A stretch of DNA of 6,921 nt, taken from contig CAYIZZ010000113.1 of the NCBI GenBank assembly GCA_964367945.1, forward strand, positions 1 through 6,921. The letters run 5' to 3'. Origin of the DNA: JAAYCI01 sp964367945. Lineage in GTDB: Bacteria > Bacillota > Clostridia > Oscillospirales > Ruminococcaceae. Position numbers and translations under genes: made by a program. Positions 1 to 6,148 of this stretch are shown piece after piece (positions within the stretch are counted from its first letter, which is position 1; each line of letters starts with the position of its first letter). The notes under the pieces are model-generated. The model had not been told where the DNA came from. It did not search any database and saw only the letters and a list, made by a program, of their open reading frames with translations.

Positions 1-4
1 TGAG

Positions 5-37
5 AAAAACCGGTGAACCGCTAAGCAGTTCGCCCGG
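5..37 (-). terminator. rho-independent terminator at the 3' end of the structured RNA
   Basis: On the minus strand a 4-bp CCGG/CCGG outer stem (34-37 with 10-13) and a 7-bp inner stem (25-31 with 15-21, one GU pair, 3-nt loop) are separated by a small asymmetric internal loop. Five U residues follow (5-9). This is a standard intrinsic terminator form on the minus strand. It could end an independent RNA or act as an attenuator for a gene beyond position 1. Confidence 0.65.
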
Positions 38-51
38 ACACACCTCATGAC
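28..51 (-). repeat. direct repeat copy A (terminator 5' arm plus TCATGA block)
   Basis: The 10-mer CCGGGCGAAC (minus strand, 28-37) forms the 5' arm of the terminator and is preceded by GTCATGA (45-51). The same two blocks in the same order occur at 158-175. The spacing between blocks differs: 7 nt here and 1 nt in the other copy. Confidence 0.6.
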
Positions 52-157
52 AAATTGACTTCTTTATTTCACAAGTCTTGGAAATTGGTTTATGGAAAGC
101 TCCACAAACATAACCCTTTGTCGTCAGTATACAGAAACGTATTTTCAACGTTCCTTC

Positions 158-175
158 GTTCGCCCGGTTCATGAC
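158..175 (-). repeat. direct repeat copy B (upstream duplicate of the terminator arm)
   Basis: CCGGGCGAAC (minus strand, 158-167) and GTCATGA (169-175) repeat the blocks at 28-37 and 45-51. Because this 10-mer equals the terminator's 5' arm, it could in principle pair with the terminator's 3' arm (10-21) instead. That competing pairing is inferred. Confidence 0.55.
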
Positions 176-281
176 CCGACATACTCCACGGAAAAACCAG
201 CTCAAGGATAAGCCGCAACCTCCCGCTTCAGCGCATATCGCACCCCATACAAATGAATGGGGCATTCGCAGTCGCCTAATT

Positions 282-310
282 AGTTTATCAGATACACGGG
301 CAAAAAGCAA
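282..310 (-). promoter_or_regulatory. sigma-A type promoter with extended -10, upstream of the structured RNA
   Basis: On the minus strand a -35 box TTGCTT (305-310) is followed by exactly 17 nt and a -10 box TAAACT (282-287). A TG one base before the -10 gives the TGn extended -10 form. The -35 hexamer is identical to that of the promoter at 5213-5241. It lies just after the stop codon of the thioesterase gene and would start RNA near 275. The boxes match consensus only partly (3/6 and 4/6), so this is a reasoned candidate. Confidence 0.5.
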
Positions 311-328
311 GTGTTTTTTACTATTTTT

Positions 329-724
329 TTATGTTTTTTTCGCCTTCTGTTTTGCCTTGTCCATGAAGCGTTCCACATCTACCACAAAACGCCCGTGAAG
401 CCCTTTTCCTATCACTTGATCGCCACTTTTGCTTTCCACTGTGAAGTCTACTTTTCTGCCGTCAACGCCGGATACCACCGCAGTAGTTGTGACTGTTTCA
501 CCAGGCAGTGTGGCCGCCATATGTTCTATATTTACAGACACCCCTACCGATGACTGCTCCTCTGTTAAATGTTTTGCAATCACCCTTGTTGCTGCCTTTT
601 CCATTTGTGCTATCATCATGGGCGTGGCAAACACCCCAAGGCTACCGCTTTCAACAGTTGTAGCTATATTGCTATCGTCTACCACCGTTTCTATGGTATA
701 GCTTTCACCAATCTTTATATCCAT
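329..724 (-). CDS. FlK-like hotdog-fold acyl-CoA thioesterase
   Basis: A 131-residue protein of single hotdog-domain size, predicted cytoplasmic, likely hydrolysing an acyl-CoA thioester. The identification rests on the fluoroacetyl-CoA thioesterase (FlK) signature: TP at T34, MEKAA with E42, and EHMAATLPG with H68. The spacing Thr-8-Glu-26-His equals that of the FlK catalytic triad T42/E50/H76. Most relatives do not act on fluoroacetyl-CoA, and the real substrate cannot be read from sequence. The start is supported by a good Shine-Dalgarno sequence, AAGGAGGA, about 7 nt upstream. The C-terminus is lysine-rich (KAKQKAKK), encoded by A-runs. It follows the DUF1624 gene by 31 nt and is likely cotranscribed with it. 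No terminator hairpin is visible between its stop and the next promoter. Confidence 0.85.
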   Translation of the reverse strand: MDIKIGESYTIETVVDDSNIATTVESGSLGVFATPMMIAQMEKAATRVIAKHLTEEQSSVGVSVNIEHMAATLPGETVTTTAVVSGVDGRKVDFTVESKSGDQVIGKGLHGRFVVDVERFMDKAKQKAKKT

Positions 725-755
725 TGTTTCATCCTCCTTATAAAATAAATATATC

Positions 756-1523
756 TTACAGCATACTTGTTTGTGCTAAAATCCAAAGCACACCTAAAAC
801 AATTGGCTGATGCGCCATGTATATTATCAGGCTGTGCCTGCCCATAACTTCTATTATATTTTTTCCGCCAGCTTTTCTCTCAAACTTATCTTTACATATT
901 CCCCATAAATAATATCCCGTCAAAAACAAAAACAGCCACGGTATTAAAGGAAAGTAATCACCCGAAAAAAATGTATCTCCGGGAAAGCCCAACCAAAACA
1001 AAACATCTGTGCCATATAAAAAGGAAGGAAGCTTTATTGGAAGGTAATTGAAAAAACCTACAAAACCACGCGGCACACCGTAAAGTACTGCAAAAAAACA
1101 AAAGCTTGCAACACACCCTACCGCATACGGTATTTTTTGGAGTGTCTTTTTAGTCAAGGCCACTATCAACATACTGCAGCCCATCATGTGCAGCACACCA
1201 AAATTTATCTGCACGCTTGGCATGGCTGTGGCGGTAACCACCGTGAGTATCATACCGCATCCCAGTACTATCAGGCCATGTTTTATGGCGTTTCTGCTAT
1301 AATGCATCGATGCGCCTGCTATTAATATAAACACCCAGCATATGCTTTGTTGCCAGATAAACCCCGGTAGGTTTTTATACCATGGTAAATCCACACCATA
1401 CATATAAACAAGATCATACGTGGCATGGTAGGCTATCATGCTAATAAGAGAAAAACCTCTTAGTACATCTAATATCCTCACCCGTGATTTTGGACTTTTT
1501 CGTGTTGGCATAGCTGCCTGCAT
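756..1523 (-). CDS. DUF1624 / heparan-alpha-glucosaminide N-acetyltransferase-like membrane protein
   Basis: An integral membrane protein of about 255 residues with roughly seven or eight hydrophobic segments. It resembles the bacterial DUF1624 family, related to the catalytic domain of lysosomal HGSNAT. Near the N-terminus the motif LDVLRGFSLISMIAYH carries the family's R-G and conserved His. Near the C-terminus the motif GRHSLIIYMAHQPI resembles the closing motif of membrane acyltransferases. The expected role is moving an acyl group across or onto an envelope substrate, but the substrate is unknown. Start choice: an ATG at 1541 has no visible Shine-Dalgarno, while the in-frame ATG at 1523 has GAGGT (1531-1535) seven bases upstream, so I prefer 1523. 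The longer form would add six residues. It lies 25-43 nt downstream of rqcH and 31 nt upstream of the thioesterase, which suggests one transcript. Confidence 0.85.
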   Translation of the reverse strand: MQAAMPTRKSPKSRVRILDVLRGFSLISMIAYHATYDLVYMYGVDLPWYKNLPGFIWQQSICWVFILIAGASMHYSRNAIKHGLIVLGCGMILTVVTATAMPSVQINFGVLHMMGCSMLIVALTKKTLQKIPYAVGCVASFCFFAVLYGVPRGFVGFFNYLPIKLPSFLYGTDVLFWLGFPGDTFFSGDYFPLIPWLFLFLTGYYLWGICKDKFERKAGGKNIIEVMGRHSLIIYMAHQPIVLGVLWILAQTSML

Positions 1524-1566
1524 ACCATTTACCTCGTTCATATCACTTAATGCTTTTTATCAGTTC

Positions 1567-3432
1567 TCACTGCTTTGTTTTTGCTATTTTATTTTGTATC
1601 TCCGCATCAGGCGTGATATATGCCGTTTCATATTGCTCATACAGCACCATGCCTATTGGTAAATCACCTGTTTTGCGGATATTCTTTACTTGTGTATAAT
1701 CCACAGGTATTTTACTTCCGTTTTTCTGGCTTGAATAATGCACCGCCAGCATCGCCGCCTCGTTTTGGGTAGACAGCGGAATATCTTTGCCCTCGCTCAT
1801 CACCACCACATGACTGCCCGGTGCGTTTTTCACATGAAACCACATGTCTTTACCGCGTGCTGTTTTCAGTGTGAGTTTTTCGTTTTGGGCATTGTTGCGT
1901 CCCACCAATATCAAAAACCCGTCTTCAGAGGTATACCTTATATAGTCTGCCGGTTTTTGTTTTTTGTCACGTTGCTTATAATGACGCAAATACCCTTGCT
2001 CTTTCAGCTCTGCCCTTATCTCGCCCAGTGCATTTTCGCCCCCGGCATTATCTATCTCGTACAGCACTGTTTCCAGATACTTTACTTCATGCTCACCACT
2101 TATCAGCAGTTTTTCCAGCATTTCCATGGCAGTTTGTTTTTTCTTGTATTCTTTAAAATACTTCTGCGCATTTTGGCTGGGTGAAAGACGTATATCCAGC
2201 TTGATTTTTTCTTCCTCACCGCTGTACCAATTTAAAAGCGTGACAAAAGCGTCGCCTTTTTCATAAGCATGCAAATTACTTGTGAGCAATTCCCCTTTAA
2301 TCCGCAAATGTTCACTTTGTTCGCTTTTTGCTAGGTCTTCTTTTCGTGCCGCTTGTTTTCTCACAGACCGCTCATACATGTTTTGTACTGTGCGTCGCAG
2401 TTCCTTGGACTTTTGTCGCAGACGCTCTATTCTATCTTTTTCAGCATAATATTCTTCCAGCATTTCCGAATAGTTGCTGAACTCTTCCAGCGTGCATCCC
2501 GGTAAATATTGGCTAAGACGTGTGAAGCTAAACTCTGTAGGTAGGCCATCAGCTTTCCTTACAAGGCAAGGTATTCCACCCATGTCAAAATCACGGCGGA
2601 TACCTTCTATCTCCTGCGCTAGGCGCTGTATCTCATCTTCATTCAAAACGGTGGCCATGCCGCCTTCGCCGCCGAATGCACGATAAGCGGCTTCGCGCGC
2701 CACCACCGGCCCTACCCCGCCTACACTTCTGCGCAGCGCCTCTGCTACAGGTGCGTCTACCTTCACTGTTTTGTCCAGTATCTCCCTCACAGGCGCCGTA
2801 ATAAAATCAGGTTTTTTCGGCATTGGTGGCAAAGTATAAACAAGGCCGGGTAATAGCTGACGAATATCCGAGTCTTCAAAATCCACACGTTTCAGCGCGT
2901 CTACAATCTTGACCGGCTCGCTATTTTCATGCCCACTTCCTGCAAGAGAAAAATCTGTACCCTTCACAGCCTCTGCCAACGCTTTTGGGCCTTGCCTTGC
3001 CACGTCACTAAGTGCGGCAGGCGCCATTTTGCCACCTATCAGCACCAAGTTGCAATACCTTCCCATCAGCTCTGCCGCCAATGTGTAAAGCACTAAGTCT
3101 CCCAGCTCGTTCGTGCATAAAAAATCAAAAAACGCAATACGCTCTGCCGGTAATGTTCGTACATCAAGAAGCCGTCCACCTGTTAAATATTTTCTAAGTA
3201 GCATGCAAAACGACGGTGGTGCACTGGGGTTTTCATATGCTTCCCTCGTCAGGCATATTCTTGCAGACCCACTTCGGGCAGATAGCAACAAACGGAAACT
3301 TTCTTTGCGTGTACGCATGGCAAACACCACCTCATCATGGGTGGGCTGGTGGATTTTATCAATACGTGCATCTGATAAAACCTCTTTTAGTTCCGCCGCA
3401 CATAGCGAAAGGGTTGCGGCATCCAGTGCCAT
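1567..3432 (-). CDS. rqcH: RqcH-type NFACT protein (ribosome quality control, alanine tailing)
   Basis: A full-length 621-residue NFACT protein, older name fibronectin-binding protein FbpA/YloA. In the bacterial family RqcH binds stalled 50S subunits carrying peptidyl-tRNA and recruits tRNA-Ala to add C-terminal alanine tails as a degradation signal. Visible landmarks: the NFACT-N start with KIHQPTHDEVVF (26-37); ENPSAPPSFCMLLRKYL (67-83); NELGD (108-112) and ELMGRYCN (121-128); a helix-hairpin-helix-like VGGVGP near 240; a charged coiled-coil region around 320-480; and an NFACT-R domain from about 493 to 610 with DMWFHVKNAPGSHVVV from residue 529. Residues 97-98 are ER where B. subtilis RqcH has the functionally required D97-R98. 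The start is supported by AAAGGAG seven bases upstream. It is preceded by a terminator-like hairpin and followed closely by the DUF1624 gene. Confidence 0.92.
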   Translation of the reverse strand: MALDAATLSLCAAELKEVLSDARIDKIHQPTHDEVVFAMRTRKESFRLLLSARSGSARICLTREAYENPSAPPSFCMLLRKYLTGGRLLDVRTLPAERIAFFDFLCTNELGDLVLYTLAAELMGRYCNLVLIGGKMAPAALSDVARQGPKALAEAVKGTDFSLAGSGHENSEPVKIVDALKRVDFEDSDIRQLLPGLVYTLPPMPKKPDFITAPVREILDKTVKVDAPVAEALRRSVGGVGPVVAREAAYRAFGGEGGMATVLNEDEIQRLAQEIEGIRRDFDMGGIPCLVRKADGLPTEFSFTRLSQYLPGCTLEEFSNYSEMLEEYYAEKDRIERLRQKSKELRRTVQNMYERSVRKQAARKEDLAKSEQSEHLRIKGELLTSNLHAYEKGDAFVTLLNWYSGEEEKIKLDIRLSPSQNAQKYFKEYKKKQTAMEMLEKLLISGEHEVKYLETVLYEIDNAGGENALGEIRAELKEQGYLRHYKQRDKKQKPADYIRYTSEDGFLILVGRNNAQNEKLTLKTARGKDMWFHVKNAPGSHVVVMSEGKDIPLSTQNEAAMLAVHYSSQKNGSKIPVDYTQVKNIRKTGDLPIGMVLYEQYETAYITPDAEIQNKIAKTKQ

Positions 3433-3468
3433 AGCTATTCTCCTTTATATCTTTTCTAATATCACTTC

Positions 3469-3499
3469 AAAAAATGCCAACCACATATACTTGTCGGCA
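3469..3499 (-). terminator. terminator-like hairpin between nif3-like gene and rqcH
   Basis: On the minus strand 3493-3499 pairs with 3475-3481 (7 bp, one GU pair, 11-nt loop) and is followed by six U residues (3469-3474). It lies 22 bases after the Nif3-like stop codon and 36 bases before the rqcH start. The large loop and modest stem suggest partial rather than full termination. Confidence 0.5.
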
Positions 3500-3521
3500 C
3501 TTTCATATTTATACTTTATTT

Positions 3522-4274
3522 TCAAGTATGCAAACAATGCATAAACGGATCGTTGTTTTTTTCGCTTATATACACTTGCATATCGGGAAAAGATTCCGAA
3601 ATCCACTCAGAAAGTACTGAAACCACAGGAAATTCTGTGTTATAATGCCCGGCTACCACCATAGAAATGCCCATTTCATATGCATCCAATGCATGATGGT
3701 GCGATGCTTCACCTGTCACAATACAGTCCACGCCTGATTCTGCTGCACAGCGCAGTAAATCACCGCCACTGCCGCCAACCACCGCAACACGATTTATAGG
3801 TTTACCTGCATCAGATACCTTAACATTTGTTTTCAAAGCTTTGGCGCAAATATCACCCAGCTGAGATGCAGTGTGTGCTTTTTTTAACGTACCTGTTCTG
3901 CCGATATCGGCAAACACTTGCCTGTCGTTTACCTCGAGCATGTCACACAGCACGTCATTCACGCCGCCGTCTGCCACGTCTAAGTTAGTATGTGCGCAAA
4001 ACACAGATATCCCCGCCTTAATCAGCTTGAACACCACATCGTTATGCGACACACTTTTAATCGGGCTAAAAATCACAGGATGATGCGTCACAATCAAGCC
4101 ACAACCGAGTTTTTGCGCCTCGCAAACCACTTCGGATGTAGCATCCAGCGCCACCAAAACTTTATCTGTGCTGCCACCACAGTCCACCAGCAGGCCCACG
4201 TTGTCCCATTCTGCCGCAAACTCTTGTGGTGCTTTTTCTTGCACAGCTTTTATAATATCTTTCACCAAAGGCAT
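3522..4274 (-). CDS. Nif3-like dinuclear metal centre protein (short, YbgI type)
   Basis: A 250-residue Nif3/GTP cyclohydrolase I type 2-like protein, a family that forms toroidal hexamers with a two-metal site. The biochemical role of the family is unsettled. Candidate metal ligands are all present: H64-H65 in VTHHPVIF, D99 in HTNLD, and H210 and E214 in GHYNTE. The length matches the short form without the inserted PII-like domain of longer Gram-positive relatives. The N-terminal WDNVGLLV motif (23-30) is typical. The gene begins inside the end of trmK (13-nt overlap), with GAGGT upstream in the trmK coding sequence, so translation is probably coupled. A trmK-nif3 pair is a common arrangement in Firmicutes. 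The extreme C-terminus (HCLHT) is not a recognised motif. Confidence 0.9.
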   Translation of the reverse strand: MPLVKDIIKAVQEKAPQEFAAEWDNVGLLVDCGGSTDKVLVALDATSEVVCEAQKLGCGLIVTHHPVIFSPIKSVSHNDVVFKLIKAGISVFCAHTNLDVADGGVNDVLCDMLEVNDRQVFADIGRTGTLKKAHTASQLGDICAKALKTNVKVSDAGKPINRVAVVGGSGGDLLRCAAESGVDCIVTGEASHHHALDAYEMGISMVVAGHYNTEFPVVSVLSEWISESFPDMQVYISEKNNDPFMHCLHT

Positions 4275-4963
4275 TTTTCTACCTCTTTTATCAGTTTTTC
4301 GTGTGCTGTTTTTTCGTCTTTATCGTCAATGGCATTACTGCGATTTTGCAAGTCTTTCAGCCGTCTTTTTATATACATTTTCGCCGCATCGTTTTTTGTG
4401 TTTGGAACAAGGCCCAAATGATAGAACACTTCATCTTCGGGTAAAGCGGCGCCCTTGTAGTCTGCGGCCATCACCGTGTATGGACGTTTGTTATCCAGCA
4501 CAGGAACCTCTGTTTCTATCACAAAGCCTTCTGTGCACAAAAACCGCCTTAGCATTTCGTGCCTAGTGGTGGGCACCAGTATCAAGCGTGTGTCCACCGT
4601 TTTTATCCATTCGCATTTTTCCAAAATATGCACCATGGTTTCACCTGAAAGTCCGGCAATAATTATCTGTGGCACTTCATTCTCGCTCAAAGCTAAAATA
4701 CCATCGCCCAGCCTGCACTCCACTTTATCTTTACATCCTGTTTGATGCACCAAAGCTTTTGCTTTTTCCAAAGGCATGGGACTATTATCCACTGCAATTA
4801 CCTTAGGACACACCCCTTGTAGAGCCAGCCACACCGACAGCTTGCCATGATCGCAACCAATATCGGCGACCGCCTGCCCCTTACGGACAAGACCGGCCGC
4901 CGCCAATAACCGTATACCAAGCGCAGGTACTCCGGCACGATATATTTCACCGTTTGCGTACAC
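4262..4963 (-). CDS. trmK: tRNA (adenine(22)-N(1))-methyltransferase TrmK
   Basis: A 233-residue class I SAM-dependent methyltransferase of the TrmK family, which methylates N1 of A22 in the D-arm of bacterial tRNAs. Motif I is VADIGCDHGKLSVWL (32-46). AVDNSPMPLEKAK (57-69) is the acidic end of strand 2 that contacts SAM ribose. RLGDGI (84-89) and IIIAGLSGETM (100-110) follow. The C-terminal 60 residues are a charged helix pair, the coiled-coil arm typical of the family. Two usual signatures are altered: the Gly-rich loop reads AGLSGE rather than the more usual GMGG, and LILVPTTRHE replaces the usual LILQP. The start is a GTG only 3 nt after the DUF1858 stop with a weak Shine-Dalgarno, so it probably depends on translational coupling. 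It overlaps the Nif3-like gene by 13 nt. Confidence 0.88.
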   Translation of the reverse strand: MYANGEIYRAGVPALGIRLLAAAGLVRKGQAVADIGCDHGKLSVWLALQGVCPKVIAVDNSPMPLEKAKALVHQTGCKDKVECRLGDGILALSENEVPQIIIAGLSGETMVHILEKCEWIKTVDTRLILVPTTRHEMLRRFLCTEGFVIETEVPVLDNKRPYTVMAADYKGAALPEDEVFYHLGLVPNTKNDAAKMYIKRRLKDLQNRSNAIDDKDEKTAHEKLIKEVEKCLW

Positions 4964-4966
4964 AGC

Positions 4967-5164
4967 TTATGCACCCAGTTGTGCGTTCAGCTTTTTCACC
5001 AGCTCATCGGCATCTGCACCGTGCACGAAAGCTGCTTGTGCTATTGTTTCGTTACGAGAAGCAGGGCATCCCAGGCAGTGCATTCCCAGCGCCAAAAACA
5101 CAGGTGCCACACTTTGATCATGATCTAGAATATCTCCGATAATTGTATCTTTTGTTACTGTCAT
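4967..5164 (-). CDS. DUF1858 small redox-disulfide domain protein
   Basis: A 65-residue protein of the DUF1858 family, also described as the hybrid-cluster-protein-associated redox disulfide domain. The key feature is a CxxC pair (C30, C33) in LGMHCLGCPASRNETI, preceded by the family's TIIGDILDHDQSVAPVF region. The expected role is thiol or redox chemistry in an anaerobe, but the partner is unknown and no hybrid cluster protein is in view. Start: the ATG at 5164 has AAGGAG (5173-5178) eight bases upstream and begins where the family begins. The frame stays open upstream to 5293, but that extension would cover the promoter and run into traX. It is the first gene after the promoter and is followed 3 nt later by trmK. 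Confidence 0.88.
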   Translation of the reverse strand: MTVTKDTIIGDILDHDQSVAPVFLALGMHCLGCPASRNETIAQAAFVHGADADELVKKLNAQLGA

Positions 5165-5172
5165 TGCTCTAT

Positions 5173-5178
5173 CTCCTT
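5173..5178 (-). promoter_or_regulatory. ribosome binding site that fixes the DUF1858 start
   Basis: AAGGAG on the minus strand, eight bases before the ATG at 5164. It decides the start against the longer open frame that reaches back to 5293. Confidence 0.8.
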
Positions 5179-5212
5179 TTTTCCATGTTACATTACACAT
5201 TTGTGTTTTAAT

Positions 5213-5241
5213 ATTATACCTCATTGGTATAGATAAAGCAA
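5213..5241 (-). promoter_or_regulatory. strong sigma-A promoter for the DUF1858-trmK-nif3 operon
   Basis: On the minus strand -35 TTGCTT (5236-5241), a 17-nt spacer and a perfect -10 TATAAT (5213-5218). The predicted start is near 5206, leaving a leader of about 42 nt before the DUF1858 ATG at 5164. The promoter sits between the TraX stop codon (5265) and the small gene, so the operon can be expressed independently of traX. Confidence 0.8.
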
Positions 5242-5264
5242 TCCTACAAAATACTTTTATATTA

Positions 5265-6020
5265 TTAGGCAAGTACCACATACCTGATAACACCCAGCAC
5301 TATTAAGTGCACCGGATAAATAATATAGAAAAACCATTTTGATAGCCTGCCTTGCCCGCCACCTCTTTGTCCATTATAAAAGTAAAGCAAACCAATCGGC
5401 ACAAACTGTCCTAGCTCTATTATCACCAGTCTATAGTTATGTATCGACATCGGTATATTCATTTGCCATAACATCACAAACATTTCCAGTACCGAGTATG
5501 CAATCGCCACGCTTGCCATCGCCGCTTGTAGCCTGAAATTTTTATGTAATATCGCAAAAATCAGCGGTAGTACCACCCCGTAATAGCTCCAGTCACCAAA
5601 TCTTGACAAGATTATCAGTGCGCCTATTACAATTATTTTCACTATACTGCTAGATATCTCATACCAAGCACGAATGGCAAGCAAGCCTAAAAGCAATGTA
5701 TATATAATGCTAAACTTGTGCCATGTATAGGCGTTTGGAAGCGCTCCTGTGGTAAAGTAAATGAACGGAATCCAGCTTATTATGGCAAACAATCCCAGCC
5801 TTAAAGTGTATTTATTCACATTACGTGTATAGTGATATCCCTCGGCTATAAAATAAAACATCACCGGCGCAGTAATGCGGCCTATAAATCGCATCACAAT
5901 ACCTACGCCTGATGTATTTTCCACCAACATCACCCCAAGGTGGTCAATTATCATGGCTATAATAGCAATACTTTTCAGCTGTGTCGCTGTAAGGCCTTGT
6001 TTTTTTATTTCTTGTTTCAT
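5265..6020 (-). CDS. TraX family membrane acyltransferase-like protein
   Basis: A 251-residue integral membrane protein with about eight hydrophobic segments, matching the TraX family named after the F-plasmid pilin N-acetyltransferase. Visible motifs: LKSIAIIAMIIDHLG (15-29), with the conserved Asp-His; MRFIGRITAPVMFYFIAEGYHYTRN (from 43), with G-R, A-P and E60-G; and a C-terminal segment GRLSKWFFYIIYPVHLIVLG. Chromosomal TraX-like proteins are widespread in Clostridia and have no pilin nearby; none is visible here, so conjugation need not be involved. An envelope acylation role is inference. The start at 6020 has GGAG about 8 nt upstream. The gene follows the S1-protein terminator, but no clear promoter is visible between them (6021-6070). 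Confidence 0.85.
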   Translation of the reverse strand: MKQEIKKQGLTATQLKSIAIIAMIIDHLGVMLVENTSGVGIVMRFIGRITAPVMFYFIAEGYHYTRNVNKYTLRLGLFAIISWIPFIYFTTGALPNAYTWHKFSIIYTLLLGLLAIRAWYEISSSIVKIIVIGALIILSRFGDWSYYGVVLPLIFAILHKNFRLQAAMASVAIAYSVLEMFVMLWQMNIPMSIHNYRLVIIELGQFVPIGLLYFYNGQRGGGQGRLSKWFFYIIYPVHLIVLGVIRYVVLA

Positions 6021-6070
6021 TCTTGCATCTCCAACTTTTTCTGTTGCGCGCTACAATTAATACTTTTAAT

Positions 6071-6107
6071 GTATAAAAAATGGGAGAACATCAAATGTTC
6101 TCCCATT
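6071..6107 (-). terminator. strong rho-independent terminator after the S1-domain gene
   Basis: A perfect 13-bp inverted repeat (6079-6091 with 6095-6107, 3-nt loop) followed on the minus strand by a run of six U residues (6075-6080). It sits 42 bases after the stop codon of the S1-repeat gene and should end that transcript before traX. Confidence 0.9.
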
Positions 6108-6148
6108 GATTTATAGCTTGATTTAACTTTACAGTTATTCTGTTTCGC

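Larger units (their letters stand above)
5..275 (-). ncRNA. candidate structured RNA, about 270 nt (independent ncRNA or attenuated leader)
   Basis: No protein gene is convincing between the thioesterase stop at 329 and position 1, but the minus-strand transcript looks structured. A promoter at 282-310 predicts a start near 275, and a hairpin plus U-run ends it at 5-37. I can pair these local hairpins by eye: 243-248 with 257-262 (6 bp, plus two GU pairs outside); 133-140 with 148-155 (8 bp, 7-nt loop); 88-96 with 101-109 (9 bp with one GU, 4-nt loop); 57-61 with 73-77 (5 bp). The stretch 165-240 is G-rich on the transcribed strand and includes GGGAGGUUGC at 214-223. The family is not established. 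A raiA-motif RNA of Clostridia, a ribosomal-protein leader and 6S RNA are all compatible with the size and layout, and I lean weakly to raiA-like from motif resemblance only. The next gene downstream lies outside the window. Confidence 0.45.

Noticed and set aside
5..275. tmRNA, RNase P RNA or SRP RNA
   Set aside because: None of their universal sequence elements (tag reading frame with tRNA-like ends, P4 core, or the SRP GGAA-tetraloop helix) can be found on either strand.
334..340. A7 run near the end of the thioesterase gene as a frameshift site
   Set aside because: A -1 shift would reach a stop within a few codons and add almost nothing; no pseudoknot or stimulatory hairpin follows.
1738..2184. 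Plus-strand open frame of 148 codons within rqcH
   Set aside because: Antisense to the conserved NFACT-R and coiled-coil coding region, with His/Phe/Cys-rich low-quality composition typical of a shadow frame.
3113..3544. Plus-strand open frame of 143 codons
   Set aside because: It lies antisense to the 5' end of rqcH, shows no family motif and has no ribosome binding site; shadow of the real gene.
3990..4566. Overlapping plus-strand open frames of 132-143 codons
   Set aside because: Antisense to the trmK/nif3 junction, no motif and no ribosome binding site.
5165..5293. N-terminal extension of the DUF1858 protein to an ATG at 5293
   Set aside because: It would overlap the 3' end of traX and include the -10/-35 boxes, while the ATG at 5164 has a good Shine-Dalgarno and matches the family start.
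6021..6070. Promoter for traX
   Set aside because: The stretch is AT-rich, but no -35/-10 pair with 16-18 nt spacing stands out after the terminator.
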